Assembly (NCBI RefSeq): GCF_011008565.1 | Contig: NZ_JAAIWK010000015.1 | Location: forward strand, 25,896-89,895 | From: Heyndrickxia ginsengihumi | GTDB lineage: Bacteria > Bacillota > Bacilli > Bacillales > Bacillaceae_C | Direction of reading: 5' to 3' | Length of the DNA stretch: 64,000 nt | In this document: positions 54,153 to 63,282 of the stretch, piece after piece | How the letters are laid out: every line of letters begins with the position of its first letter | How positions within the stretch are numbered: the first letter of the stretch is position 1 | Made by a program: the position numbers and the translations under genes | The notes under the pieces: model-generated | Told to the model about the DNA's origin: nothing | Databases searched by the model: none | What the model saw: the letters and a program-made list of their open reading frames with translations, nothing else

Positions 54153-54371
54153 ATGAAATCCTTTTATCACTTTTTAATGAAATTCAGGGATGCTAAACAA
54201 AAAGACGATTTAACTATTTTTGCGAATGGAGCATACCGGGATCACAGTTTTCCAAAGCACTCGACAGATTATCATGAGATTAGTTCTTATCTAGAATTGA
54301 ATGGAGAGTATTTACACTCAATGACCATTTTCGATAAGGCATGGGATATTTATATTTCTGAGACGAAATGA
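54153..54371 (+). CDS. yozE: YozE family protein
   Basis: 72 residues: SFYHFLMKFRDAKQKDDLTI, FANGAYRDHSFPKHSTDYHE, ISSYLELNGEYLHSMTIFDK, AWDIYI. This is the YozE (SAM-like helical) family found in bacilli. Function unknown. GAAAGGCG lies upstream of the ATG. The neighbour yozD is also its neighbour-by-two in B. subtilis. Confidence 0.9.
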   Translation: MKSFYHFLMKFRDAKQKDDLTIFANGAYRDHSFPKHSTDYHEISSYLELNGEYLHSMTIFDKAWDIYISETK

Positions 54372-54542
54372 TGCGCTTCGTATGGTCGAATAGGTAATGT
54401 TATGATTATTTAAAATGGCCGCGGAAAAACCAATTGCTGAACGGCATGACAGATATTTGTAATTTTTTAGAAAAAATATGTTTAATGGTATATATAATTT
54501 ATCTTTTTCATACATTTTTTAAAAAAGGAGGAGGCGATTTTT

Positions 54543-54722
54543 TTGCGTGATATGGACGTATATATTGATACTGAAGAAATAGCTGAATTCTTCTATATGG
54601 AATTAGTTAAACGAGGGTATGTCCCGAAAGAGATTGAGCTTGAAGAAATCGCCGATATTACATTTGATTATTTAATTGCGAAATGTATCATTGATGAAGA
54701 GTGGGATGAATATCAAAGCTAG
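54543..54722 (+). CDS. yozD: YozD family protein
   Basis: 59 residues, acidic: MRDMDVYIDTEEIAEFFYME, LVKRGYVPKEIELEEIADIT, FDYLIAKCIIDEEWDEYQS. It matches YozD of B. subtilis (IDTEEIAEFFYxEL, RGYxP, EIADITFxYL). The TTG start at 54543 has AAAAAGGAGGAGGCGA before it; ATG 54552 is a possible alternative. Role unknown. Confidence 0.88.
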   Translation: MRDMDVYIDTEEIAEFFYMELVKRGYVPKEIELEEIADITFDYLIAKCIIDEEWDEYQS

Positions 54723-54780
54723 TTTATTAGGTAGAAATGTGTTTTGTAAATGAAATTTATGAATAAAGGGGCGATTTAGC

Positions 54781-54809
54781 TTTACTACGTACAATTAACG
54801 TACTATAAT
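54781..54809 (+). promoter_or_regulatory. promoter of the thi operon
   Basis: TTTACT (54781-54786) and TATAAT (54804-54809) are 17 bases apart, about 20 bases before the riboswitch. Confidence 0.65.
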
Positions 54810-54829
54810 TACTTAAAAAGAATATGTTT

Positions 54830-54930
54830 GACACTACTAGGGGTGCCTATGCAGGCTGAGAGAAAAACATGTCGTTTTTTAACCCTTTGTACCTGATCCG
54901 GTTCATACTGGCGTAGGAAAGTAGGAAGTA
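54830..54930 (+). promoter_or_regulatory. TPP (THI-box) riboswitch
   Basis: The conserved parts are all visible: ACTAGGGGTGCC, GGCTGAGAGA, ACCCTTTGTACCTGATCCGG, TTCATACTGGCGTAGGAAAG. TPP binding favours the terminator at 54952-54981, lowering expression of thiMDE. Confidence 0.97.
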
Positions 54931-54951
54931 CAGCTTTTCTTCTTGCGATCA

Positions 54952-54981
54952 AGTCAGATCCTTAGCGGGTCTGACTTTTTA
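54952..54981 (+). terminator. riboswitch-controlled terminator
   Basis: AGTCAGATCC (54952-54961) pairs with GGGTCTGACT (54967-54976) with one wobble, followed by TTTT. Confidence 0.88.
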
Positions 54982-55001
54982 TATTTTAGGAGGTATAAAA
55001 A

Positions 55002-55808
55002 ATGAAAAAGCAACACGTTTATGAATTAGTAAGGAGAATTAAGGAAACGAATCCCCTTATACATAATATTACAAACATTGTAGTTGCAAATTTTACGGCA
55101 AATGGACTGCTTTCTTTAGGAGCTTCACCGGTAATGGCAGATGCAGCTGAAGAAGTGGCTGAAATGGCAAGTGTGGCAAAGGCCCTTGTCATTAATATAG
55201 GAACATTGAATCGTGATTCGGTTGAAGCGATGATCATAGCAGGTAAATCGGCCAATCAGCATCATGTTCCAGTCATCTTAGATCCAGTTGCAGCAGGGGC
55301 AACGACATTTCGTACAGAAACGGTGAAAAGGCTGTTGCAAGAGATTAAATTTAGTGTAATTAGAGGAAATGCTGCAGAGATTGCAAATTTAATAGGAGTA
55401 GATTGGGAAATTAAAGGAGTCGATGCTGGAAATGGACAGGGAGATATTGTTGAAATGGCCAAAAAAGCAGCACTGGCTTTGTCTACAACTGTTGCTATTA
55501 CCGGAAAAGATGATGTCATTTCCAATGGAGAAACTACTTATATCGTTCAAAATGGTCATCCGATATTAACAAAAGTAACAGGAACAGGTTGTCTATTATC
55601 ATCTATTGTCGCGGCTTTTAATGCGGTTGAGCATCAAGCTTTATTGGCAGCGACATCTGCGATTTCTTTTTATGGGGTAGCGGCGGAAATCGCTGCTAAA
55701 AAAACAGCTGGACAAGGCACTGGCAGTTTTCAAATTGAGTTTTTAAATCAGTTATCACTAGTTTCAGAGGAAGATATTCAGCGATATAGTATCATTACAG
55801 TCAAGTAA
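55002..55808 (+). CDS. thiM: hydroxyethylthiazole kinase
   Basis: 268 residues. ThiM phosphorylates the thiazole alcohol for salvage. [62 protein letters not shown] and the ATP-site [16 protein letters not shown] are the family blocks. AGGAGGTATAAAA is the binding site. First gene after the riboswitch. Confidence 0.96.
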   Translation: MKKQHVYELVRRIKETNPLIHNITNIVVANFTANGLLSLGASPVMADAAEEVAEMASVAKALVINIGTLNRDSVEAMIIAGKSANQHHVPVILDPVAAGATTFRTETVKRLLQEIKFSVIRGNAAEIANLIGVDWEIKGVDAGNGQGDIVEMAKKAALALSTTVAITGKDDVISNGETTYIVQNGHPILTKVTGTGCLLSSIVAAFNAVEHQALLAATSAISFYGVAAEIAAKKTAGQGTGSFQIEFLNQLSLVSEEDIQRYSIITVK

Positions 55809-55817
55809 GGAGTAATC

Positions 55818-56630
55818 ATGATGAAAAAGGCACTTACAATTGCCGGCTCTGACAGTGGCGGAGGCGCAGGCATACAAGCAGATTTAAAAACATTTCAGGA
55901 ATTAGAAGTATATGGTATGTCGGTATTGACAGCTGTAACAGCACAAAATACGTTAGGGGTGCAAGGAGTATACCCACTACCATATGAAGCTGTTGCAAAA
56001 CAATTGGATTCTGTTTTAGTAGATATCGGCACAGACGCATTGAAAACGGGAATGTTGTTTGACTCGGAAATAATTGAAATTGTGGCAGAAAAAGTAAAAC
56101 AATATCAATTAAACACATTAGTTGTTGATCCTGTTATGATTGCTAAAGGGGGGGCTTCTTTACTACAAACTGAAGCAATTTTAGCATTGAGAAAAAGTTT
56201 GCTTCCGCTTTCTTTTGTAACAACGCCCAATATTCCCGAGGCTGAAGTGTTAGCTAATATGGAAATTACCAGTCAGGAGGATAAAAAAGAGGCAGCAAAA
56301 CGAATTGCTGATTTTGGTGTGAACAATGTTTTGATTAAAGGCGGCCATGAAGAAAATGCTGATATTGCGAGTGATCTTCTATTCGATGGGGAACATTTTC
56401 ACACATTTACAAGTAAAAGAATTCAGACGGAAAATACACATGGAACTGGCTGTACATTTTCTGCAGCCATAACGGCGGAGCTTGCAAAAGGTGCCTCCAT
56501 TTTTGATGCAATTTCAGTTGCGAAAGCATTTATTACTGATGCAATCACATATGATTTGCACATTGGAAACGGTCATGGTCCAACCAATCATTGGGCATAC
56601 AAACATAAAGGAGTACTTGACAATGACTAA
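55818..56630 (+). CDS. thiD: HMP kinase / HMP-P kinase
   Basis: 270 residues of the ribokinase-like fold. ThiD phosphorylates hydroxymethylpyrimidine twice. IAGSDSGGGAGIQADLKTFQ, VVDPVMIAKGGASLL, VTTPNIPEAEVLANM and NTHGTGCTFSAAITAELAKG are typical. It starts nine bases after thiM and overlaps thiE by eight bases. Confidence 0.95.
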   Translation: MMKKALTIAGSDSGGGAGIQADLKTFQELEVYGMSVLTAVTAQNTLGVQGVYPLPYEAVAKQLDSVLVDIGTDALKTGMLFDSEIIEIVAEKVKQYQLNTLVVDPVMIAKGGASLLQTEAILALRKSLLPLSFVTTPNIPEAEVLANMEITSQEDKKEAAKRIADFGVNNVLIKGGHEENADIASDLLFDGEHFHTFTSKRIQTENTHGTGCTFSAAITAELAKGASIFDAISVAKAFITDAITYDLHIGNGHGPTNHWAYKHKGVLDND

Positions 56631-57282
56631 CATGAATAAAGAACAATTATCTTCTGCCTTACAATTGTATTTTGTGATGGGGAGTCCAAATTGTGTACAG
56701 CGCCCTGTTGACGTTTTATCTGAGGCAATTAAAGGCGGTATCACTCTTTTCCAATTTCGCGAAAAGGGTCACGGTGCGCTTGAAGGTGATCAGAAATATG
56801 CCTTAGCAGAAGAACTTCAATATATTTGTCGAAAAAATGAGATTCCATTTATAGTTGATGATGATGTGGATCTAGCAATTGCTCTTAAGGCTGATGGTGT
56901 TCATGTAGGTCAAGAGGATGAACCAATTGAAAGTGTAAGAGAAAAAATCGGAAATAAAATAGTCGGGGTTTCTGTACATAATCTTGAAGAGGCAAAGGAA
57001 GCAATGCAGGCTGATTACTTTGGTGTTGGTCCCATTTTTCCTACAAAAACGAAAGAAGATGCAAAACCCGTTCAAGGGGTAAGCGTCATTCGCCAGATTC
57101 GTTTAGCAGAAATTCAAATTCCAATTGTAGGCATTGGCGGCATCACTGAAAAAAACGCTTCTGAAGTGATTAGAGCTGGAGCTGATGGGGTGTCTGTTAT
57201 TACGGCTATTAGTCAAGCTGGAAATGTAAGAGAAGCTGCTGCCGCGATTAGAAAAGAAATTTCTGCTTGCAGCAAACGTTGA
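56623..57282 (+). CDS. thiE: thiamine phosphate synthase
   Basis: 219 residues, a TIM barrel joining HMP-PP and thiazole phosphate. YFVMGSPNCVQRPVDVLSEA, LFQFREKGHGALEGDQ, FIVDDDVDLAIALKADGVHV, GQEDEPIESVR, YFGVGPIFPTKTKEDA and IVGIGGITEKNASEVIRAGA are visible. ATG 56623 has AAAGGAG before it. Upstream in-frame extension into thiD is rejected. The stop codon overlaps the start of the decayed thiW. Confidence 0.95.
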   Translation: MTNMNKEQLSSALQLYFVMGSPNCVQRPVDVLSEAIKGGITLFQFREKGHGALEGDQKYALAEELQYICRKNEIPFIVDDDVDLAIALKADGVHVGQEDEPIESVREKIGNKIVGVSVHNLEEAKEAMQADYFGVGPIFPTKTKEDAKPVQGVSVIRQIRLAEIQIPIVGIGGITEKNASEVIRAGADGVSVITAISQAGNVREAAAAIRKEISACSKR

Positions 57283-57678
57283 AACTGACGTTAGCAGCGA
57301 TGTTTATAGCAATCGGAACGCTTACAAGCAATCTGTTTTACATCCCAATTGGGCTTACAAAAGTATTTCCGATGCAGCATGTTATTCACATTCTTTCAGT
57401 AGTTTTTTAGGTCCTGGTTATACAGTGCTGCAGGCACTTTCCATTTCAATTTTGCGAATATAACAAGGACAGGCACATTTTGGTACTGGCTTTTTAGGTG
57501 TATTAGTATGTTATCCTATTTTTACATTGTTTTTAGGAAAGAAAGCTACTCTTTTTGGCTTTATCCCATCATTATGATTGCTTCAGTTGTCGGTGCTTTA
57601 CTTGGCTCACTGTTTCTAACAATCATATTAAAACACTCAATATCACAACGATATACTAGAAGGTACTACAGGAAATGA
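57279..57678 (+). pseudogene. thiW: decayed thiW (thiazole ECF transporter S component)
   Basis: TTG 57279 opens KLTLAAMFIAIGTLTSNLFY and IPIGLTKVFPMQHVIHILSV, the usual ThiW N-terminus, then hits a stop. One frame over, LGPGYTVLQALSISILR continues; then another frame gives NITRTGT, GTGFLGVLVCYPIFTLFLGK and KATLFGFIPS; and a last shift gives IASVVGALLGSLFLTIIL. Several frameshifts, and an internal deletion between the RTGT and GTGFL parts, make it non-functional. ThiW is a predicted thiazole-uptake subunit often found in TPP-controlled operons with thiMDE. Confidence 0.85.
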
Positions 57679-57765
57679 GGGAGTTTCATAACAAGAGGAA
57701 TGGAAGTTTGCATCCTTGACGATTACCATTTACAATGAACATATTGATAGAAGGAGGTACAGAAT

Positions 57766-58470
57766 ATGAGCGTACATATTGGTGCAAAAGAAAATGAAAT
57801 TGCTGAAACAGTGCTGTTGCCGGGGGATCCATTGAGGGCAAAATATATTGCAGATACATTTTTAGAAGATGTAAAATGCTATAATGAAGTTCGAAATATG
57901 TTTGGCTATACTGGTACATATAAAGGAAAAAGAGTTTCTGTGCAAGGTACAGGAATGGGGGTACCATCCATTTCTATATATAGTACAGAATTAATGCAAA
58001 GTTATGGCGTGCAAAATCTTATTCGTGTAGGTACATGTGGTGCGATCCAAAAAGACGTGAAAGTTCGCGATGTCATCTTAGCAATGAGTGCTTCAACTGA
58101 TTCACAAATGAATAGATTAACGTTCAATGGTATAGATTTTGCCCCGACGGCGAACTTTGATTTACTATTAAATGCATACAATAAAGGAATTGGAAAAGGA
58201 TTAAACTTAAAGGTTGGCAATGTATTTACAGCCGATTTATTCTATAATGACCATGCCGACCATGAGAAATGGGCACAGCATGGTATATTAGCAATTGAAA
58301 TGGAGTCCGCAGCGTTGTATACACTGGCTGCAAAATTCGGACGCAAAGCGCTATCAATCTTAACCGTAAGTGATCATATTATTACGGGAGAGGAAACAAC
58401 GGCTGAGGAGCGTCAAACTACATTTAATGAAATGATTGAAGTTGCCTTAGATGTGGCGTTAGAATTATAA
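57766..58470 (+). CDS. deoD: purine-nucleoside phosphorylase
   Basis: 234 residues of the hexameric PNP type. [93 protein letters not shown] and [13 protein letters not shown] with the catalytic Asp. AAGGAGGTACAGAAT is the binding site. It splits purine (deoxy)nucleosides with phosphate. Confidence 0.96.
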   Translation: MSVHIGAKENEIAETVLLPGDPLRAKYIADTFLEDVKCYNEVRNMFGYTGTYKGKRVSVQGTGMGVPSISIYSTELMQSYGVQNLIRVGTCGAIQKDVKVRDVILAMSASTDSQMNRLTFNGIDFAPTANFDLLLNAYNKGIGKGLNLKVGNVFTADLFYNDHADHEKWAQHGILAIEMESAALYTLAAKFGRKALSILTVSDHIITGEETTAEERQTTFNEMIEVALDVALEL

Positions 58471-58480
58471 ATCAGACATG

Positions 58481-58528
58481 AAAAGTTCAAATGATATACA
58501 TAATTCGTATATCCTTGAACTTTTTTTA
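58481..58528 (+). terminator. terminator of deoD
   Basis: AAAAGTTCAA (58481-58490) pairs with TTGAACTTTT (58515-58524), followed by TTT, with GATATAC/GTATATC pairing inside. Confidence 0.85.
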
Positions 58529-58635
58529 TGCTTGCTATCAAAATAAAAAAAATGCATCATGCTACCCTAGATTCAATCCCGCATGTTTGGTAGACTAGCA
58601 TATGTATTGAATAATTGTGAAGAAAAGGTGAAATC

Positions 58636-59427
58636 ATGAAACAGTTTGTCAGTCTGGGTCTTGTTCTCCTCTTATTAACAGGATGCAGCTTTAATCCATT
58701 AGATCAGGCAACGAAAGAACAGTCGAATAAAACGTCCGAAAAAATAGATGCAAATAATCAGGACAATGCTAAAAAATCGGAATTAGCATTGAGCTCAAAG
58801 TATTTTAATCATATAAAAACTGTTAATGGCCAAAAAATAATACAAAATCCGTCCAATATTTTGGCATTAGTTAATAAATCCTACTCAATTGGTGACTATG
58901 TCCCAAATGATCTTGTTAGACCGAAAGTGAACTTTTCTTTTGGAGATCAAAATATCGAGAAAAGTCATTTGCGAAAGGTTGCTGCAGATGCTGTCGAGAA
59001 AATGTTTGCAGCTGCTAAAAAGGATGGAATTATACTTTATGTAGCTTCAGGCTATCGATCTTACGACCGTCAAAAAGTATTATTTGATGCAGAAGTCCAG
59101 CATGATGGCAGTAAAGCAAAGGCAGCTCAAGCAGTTGCAATTCCAGGAGAAAGTGAACATCAAACAGGGTTAGCTTTAGATATTACGAGTCAAACGGAAA
59201 ATTTCTTATTGACTGAAAAAATGGGAGATGATCCAGAAGGTATTTGGCTAGCAAAAAATGCTCATAAATTTGGTTTTATATTAAGATATCCAAAAGGTAA
59301 AGAAAACATTACAAAATATGAGTATGAACCTTGGCATTTCCGTTATGTAGGTAAAGAAGCGGCAACTGTCATCTATAAGCATAATTGGACATTAGAAGAA
59401 TATTTTCAACATGTAAAGAAAGTATAA
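58636..59427 (+). CDS. yodJ: D-alanyl-D-alanine carboxypeptidase YodJ (VanY-type)
   Basis: 263 residues. Lipobox LLLTGCSF (Cys about 17) indicates a lipoprotein. The M15B zinc peptidase part has SGYRSYDRQKVLFDAEVQ, IPGESEHQTGLALDI (His and Asp ligands), and KYEYEPWHFRYVGKEAAT (last His). It trims D-Ala from peptidoglycan stem peptides. AAAAGGTGAAATC precedes the ATG. ctpA follows, as in the B. subtilis yodJ region. Confidence 0.93.
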   Translation: MKQFVSLGLVLLLLTGCSFNPLDQATKEQSNKTSEKIDANNQDNAKKSELALSSKYFNHIKTVNGQKIIQNPSNILALVNKSYSIGDYVPNDLVRPKVNFSFGDQNIEKSHLRKVAADAVEKMFAAAKKDGIILYVASGYRSYDRQKVLFDAEVQHDGSKAKAAQAVAIPGESEHQTGLALDITSQTENFLLTEKMGDDPEGIWLAKNAHKFGFILRYPKGKENITKYEYEPWHFRYVGKEAATVIYKHNWTLEEYFQHVKKV

Positions 59428-59608
59428 ATAATAGGCAATAGGGGGTGTTTTCATTAACATTCTTTATTGCTTTTTTTTATAATATATTTTTGTGCGAATG
59501 TAGTCTCTTTTACAAATTCAAAAAAGCTGATAGAATAAAGAGGTTAGAAACTTATTTGCAAGTCCAATACATACGATTTCGAATTGATGAATGAAAGTGG
59601 TGACATAT

Positions 59609-61066
59609 TTGAGTGATGAAAATAAAGAACTAGAAAGAACGAAAGAAGAAAACACTGGATATATTCGAATGAAGAAATTTAAATTTATTATGCTGCTTTT
59701 TTGCGTAATATTTTTAACAGCTGGGATTACAACAGCTGCATTTGCTTTAGGAGATAAAAAGGCAGTGAATGTTAACAACAGGCCTGAATTTGATAAGCTT
59801 TATCAGGCATACGATGATATTAAAGCAAACTATTATCAAAATGTGAAAAGTCAAACACTTATTGATGGTGCCATAAATGGAATGGTTGAATCACTTAATG
59901 ATCCGTTTTCGGATTATATGACAAAAAGTGAAGCATCACAGTTCCATGATACAATTTCATCTTCTTTTGAAGGAATTGGCGCTGAAGTACAGGAAAAAGA
60001 TGGTTATATTGTCGTGATTGCTCCAATCAAAGGATCGCCTGCTGAAAAAGCGGGATTAAAACCAAATGATAAAATCCTTGCTGTAAATGGTAAAAACATA
60101 CAAGGAATGAGTGCGAACCAAGCAATTCTATTAATTAGAGGTAAAAAAGGAACAAAAGTGACATTAACGATTCAACGTGCTGGTGCGAAAGATCAATCTA
60201 AGCTTACGATTACACGTGATACCATTCCTGTTCAAACAGTCTATCCGGAAATGTTGAAAAATGGTGTTGCAAAAATCCAGATTACGACATTCTCAGATGG
60301 TACGTATAAAGAATTACAAAAAGCAATCGATCAAATGAAGAAAAAAGGAATGAAATCTCTAATCATTGATGTGAGACAAAATCCTGGTGGGCTATTAGAT
60401 CAAGCGATTAAAATTGCTAATCTCTTTGTTCCTGAAGGAAAAACAATTCTTCAAGTTGAAGATCGCAATGGAAAAATACAAAAGTATGTTGCAGAAGATG
60501 GAACAAAAATTAAAGTTCCAACAGTTGTTTTAATTGATGGAGGCAGTGCAAGTGCTTCGGAAATTTTGGCTGGTGCTCTCCATGAATCTGCTGGTATTCC
60601 ATTAGTTGGTGTGAAGTCTTATGGAAAAGGAACTGTGCAAACAGCAATTGACTTTAAAGATGGATCTAATTTGAAATACACAGTTCAGAAATGGTTAACA
60701 CCTAATGGAGAATGGATTCATAAAAAAGGTATTCAACCACAGTACAAAGTCAATTTACCTGATTATGCGAATCTGCCAGTTATCGATGCAAATACAACGT
60801 TGAAACGTTCTTCAGTTTCAAGCGCAGTTAAAGCAGCGGAACAAATGTTAAAAGCTTTAGGCTATCATCCTGGAAAAGTGGACGGATATTTTGACGCCCA
60901 AACAGAAGAAGCAGTAAAAGCTTTCCAAGCTGATGAAAAGTTAAAGGTAACAGGTGTTCTTAAAGGTGATACAACGAATAAGCTAATCGCAAAAGTGAGC
61001 GAGCTCATTACTAAAAATGATACGCAATTAAAGAAAGCAGAATCAGTCGTGAAAAAAGAAAAATAA
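59609..61066 (+). CDS. ctpA: S41-family C-terminal processing peptidase CtpA
   Basis: 485 residues. A short cytoplasmic head, a membrane segment (about 22-44), an N-terminal cap, a PDZ domain (about 97-175, GIGAEVQEKDGYIVVIAPIK), and the S41 core. The catalytic serine is in GGSASASEILAGALHES and the lysine in VGVKSYGKGTVQT. A C-terminal peptidoglycan-binding repeat follows (about 415-470, MLKALGYHPGKVDGYFDAQT). TTG 59609 with GGTGACATA upstream is preferred to ATG 59591. CtpA-type proteases cut envelope proteins. Confidence 0.93.
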   Translation: MSDENKELERTKEENTGYIRMKKFKFIMLLFCVIFLTAGITTAAFALGDKKAVNVNNRPEFDKLYQAYDDIKANYYQNVKSQTLIDGAINGMVESLNDPFSDYMTKSEASQFHDTISSSFEGIGAEVQEKDGYIVVIAPIKGSPAEKAGLKPNDKILAVNGKNIQGMSANQAILLIRGKKGTKVTLTIQRAGAKDQSKLTITRDTIPVQTVYPEMLKNGVAKIQITTFSDGTYKELQKAIDQMKKKGMKSLIIDVRQNPGGLLDQAIKIANLFVPEGKTILQVEDRNGKIQKYVAEDGTKIKVPTVVLIDGGSASASEILAGALHESAGIPLVGVKSYGKGTVQTAIDFKDGSNLKYTVQKWLTPNGEWIHKKGIQPQYKVNLPDYANLPVIDANTTLKRSSVSSAVKAAEQMLKALGYHPGKVDGYFDAQTEEAVKAFQADEKLKVTGVLKGDTTNKLIAKVSELITKNDTQLKKAESVVKKEK

Positions 61067-61072
61067 TTAAAT

Positions 61073-61117
61073 AAAAAGAGTCCAATTTCAAAAATTTGTA
61101 AATTGGACTCTTTTTTT
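61073..61117 (+). terminator. terminator of yodJ-ctpA
   Basis: AAAAAGAGTCCAATTT (61073-61088) pairs perfectly with AAATTGGACTCTTTTT (61100-61115), followed by TT. Confidence 0.92.
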
Positions 61118-61199
61118 ATGAAAATGTTTTATTTTCAATGGTATAATATAGATAAGATATTGATGGTTTATCCCGTAATGGTAGAAAGGAATGGGACGT

Positions 61200-61625
61200 T
61201 TGGAAAACAATAACTCAGTGGATCTTGAACTAATTTTCCGTAATGTCTATCGAAAAATAAGGGAAGAGATGCAGCTTTTATTAAGAGAATATGTAACTAC
61301 AAATGAATATATGGTATTAAAATTATTGTCCGAGGTTCCGATGCGTTCCTCTGATTTATCGAGAGCATTACAAGTATCTGCAAGTCATATTACTTCCGTA
61401 ACAGATTCTCTTGTTGAAAAAGGATTGATCGAAAGAAATAGATCGAGTAAAGATCGACGTGTAGTAGATCTACTTTTAACTGATGAAGGAAAAGCGTTAG
61501 TCAAACAGCTTAACAAAATAAAGCGGGATTCTATGAAACAGCACCTTGAAATTTTCACTGAAGAAGAGAGAAACGTTTTAATAAAATTATTTAGAAAATT
61601 CGAAGCGCATTTAAATCAGCAATAA
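61200..61625 (+). CDS. MarR-family transcriptional regulator
   Basis: 141 residues. Winged helix with LSEVPMRSSDLSRALQVSAS, HITSVTDSLVEKGLIERN and wing RSSKDRRVVDLLLTDEGKAL. TTG 61200 has GAAAGGA nine bases before; ATG 61191 is directly against that site. An extended -10 box (TGGTATAAT) lies at about 61139-61147. Its target is unknown; no efflux or oxidative gene is adjacent. A shared terminator follows. Confidence 0.9.
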   Translation: MENNNSVDLELIFRNVYRKIREEMQLLLREYVTTNEYMVLKLLSEVPMRSSDLSRALQVSASHITSVTDSLVEKGLIERNRSSKDRRVVDLLLTDEGKALVKQLNKIKRDSMKQHLEIFTEEERNVLIKLFRKFEAHLNQQ

Positions 61626-61655
61626 TGTAATTATTTAATTGTGATATTACAAAGT

Positions 61656-61682
61656 AAACCATCCGAATTACTCGGATGGTTT
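61656..61682. terminator. shared bidirectional terminator
   Basis: AAACCATCCGA (61656-61666) pairs with TCGGATGGTTT (61672-61682). It separates the MarR gene from the convergent zinc-ribbon gene, whose stop codon it touches. Confidence 0.8.
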
Positions 61683-61924
61683 TAATGATGTTCTCCAAAT
61701 TTCGAAAAAGTATATTCATCCTCAACTAACCCACAAATTGCACATTGTACTCGATATTCTGGACCTTTATAGGATAAATGAAAGGGATCGGTATGTTCAT
61801 TGCTGTATCTCTCTATGATTTCACCTGATTTCGGGTCCATTTTAACAGGTTGAACAACTTGTTGAATAATATTAAAACGCGAACGATTAGTTTTACAATT
61901 TGGACAGCAGTACGGACCATTCAT
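61682..61924 (-). CDS. small zinc-ribbon protein
   Basis: 80 residues with two CxxC knuckles, CCPNCKTNRSRFN near 6-18 and VQCAICGLVEDE near 59-70, so a zinc ribbon is likely. The middle (VVQPVKMDPKSGEIIERYSN, EHTDPFHLSYKG) is unlike anything I can name. GATGAGGTAAC-type sequence (ATGAGGTAACATG) supplies the binding site. B. subtilis has yokU (also CxxC) near this place, but the sequences do not match. Function unknown. Confidence 0.72.
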   Translation of the reverse strand: MNGPYCCPNCKTNRSRFNIIQQVVQPVKMDPKSGEIIERYSNEHTDPFHLSYKGPEYRVQCAICGLVEDEYTFSKFGEHH

Positions 61925-62321
61925 GTTACCTCATCCTTTCAATTTGAAATACATTGTATTTATTAAGTTTTCCAATTATCCGGTGTTTTATTAGCAATCC
62001 AGTCATAAAAATTGCAAACTGGCTGCAACAATTGTTACATTTCATCGTGTTTTGACAACTTGTCAAGGATGAATATCGTGAAAAATATGGAATTTATGAT
62101 TGATACTGGAAAGTTTAGCAATGAAAGTCATATCTTAATATTTAATAGAAAGCTAGAAATGGTCTTGTTTTAATAGATACAAGAAATGAAAACCATCTAT
62201 GTGTCACTCTTTTATCTGCATATACTAGAATTTCCCTCTAATATTACAAAAATCGTATGTTATGATTTTCATGTAAGCAAGACAAGACAAATGATAAACA
62301 ATTAAGGGAGGAAACATATAC
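61925..62321. other. divergent intergenic region
   Basis: No gene with a binding site and no repeat. A TTACAA...TATGAT pattern near 62246 could be the promoter of the CAP-domain gene. Confidence 0.4.
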
Positions 62322-63086
62322 ATGAAAAAAGTGATGTTAACAACTGCTGCAGCATTTGCATTAATGGCGGCACCACTTGTTAGTAATAAAGTAGATGCAG
62401 CCTCAAATCAGCCAACGAAAGATTGCAATACAACTGGTAAAGTTGCAACTTATCAATATAAATTTAATAGTATTGATGATTTAAAGAAATGGTTAAAAGA
62501 AAAAGGAATTACATTCAATACGGTTAATACAGTTCAAACAGTGAATAATGAAAAGTCAGAAACAGCTAGCAAATCTGCACCAAGTAAATCAACTAGCAAT
62601 GCCGCAAAGCAAACAACTACGACTACAAATACAAATAAAGCTCAATCAACACCAACGACTACTTCTGCAAATAAAAACCAAACAACAGCTTCTGATTCAA
62701 CAAGTGCTTTAAATGCCTATGAAAAACAAGTTGTTGATTTAACGAATAAAGAACGTGCGAAAAATGGTTTGAAGCCTCTACAAGTTGATGCAACATTAAG
62801 TAAAATGGCACGTGCAAAATCGAATGATATGATGACGAATAAATATTTTGATCATACTAGTCCAACTTATGGTTCACCATTTGATATGATGAAAAAATTC
62901 GGTATATCATACAAATCAGCAGGGGAAAATATTGCAATGGGACAACAAACTCCAGAAGAAGTTGTTAATTCATGGATGAATAGCCCAGGTCATAGAGCAA
63001 ATATTTTAAATAAAAATTATACACATATCGGTGTAGGATATGTTGAAAATGGTCATTATTGGACACAAGAATTTATTCAAAAATAA
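62322..63086 (+). CDS. secreted CAP-domain (SCP/YkwD-like) protein
   Basis: 254 residues. Signal peptide (MKKVMLTTAAAFALMAAPLV, cleavage after VDA), a short conserved segment (ATYQYKFNSIDDLKKWLKEK), a Ser/Thr/Asn/Lys-rich linker of about 65 residues (85-130), and a CAP domain: YEKQVVDLTNKERAKNGLKP, HTSPTYGSPFDMMKKFG, SAGENIAMGQQTPEEVVNSW, SPGHRANILNKNYTHIGVGY. It resembles YkwD and related proteins of bacilli, found in spores and outside cells; their activity is not known. AAGGGAGGAAACATATAC is the binding site. Confidence 0.92.
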   Translation: MKKVMLTTAAAFALMAAPLVSNKVDAASNQPTKDCNTTGKVATYQYKFNSIDDLKKWLKEKGITFNTVNTVQTVNNEKSETASKSAPSKSTSNAAKQTTTTTNTNKAQSTPTTTSANKNQTTASDSTSALNAYEKQVVDLTNKERAKNGLKPLQVDATLSKMARAKSNDMMTNKYFDHTSPTYGSPFDMMKKFGISYKSAGENIAMGQQTPEEVVNSWMNSPGHRANILNKNYTHIGVGYVENGHYWTQEFIQK

Positions 63087-63107
63087 TAAAGCAATTGATT
63101 TATATTC

Positions 63108-63140
63108 AAGGATGCCCTCAATAGTAGGGTGTCCTTATTT
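63108..63140 (+). terminator. terminator of the CAP-domain gene
   Basis: AAGGATGCCCT (63108-63118) pairs with AGGGTGTCCTT (63126-63136) with two wobbles, followed by ATTTT. Confidence 0.75.
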
Positions 63141-63282
63141 TGCATCCACTTTTATCTCTCGATTTCATTTCAAAATGATTATTTTGCTGATAAGCATATT
63201 CAGCAATTACATTTAAGGTTAATATGATTCCTTTTGCTATAAAAAATACGTTATAATGATCAAAAAAGATAAGAGGTATCAG

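Noticed and set aside
61682..61924. Assignment as YokU
   Set aside because: Position in the cluster fits, but the sequence around the two CxxC knuckles does not look like YokU of B. subtilis.
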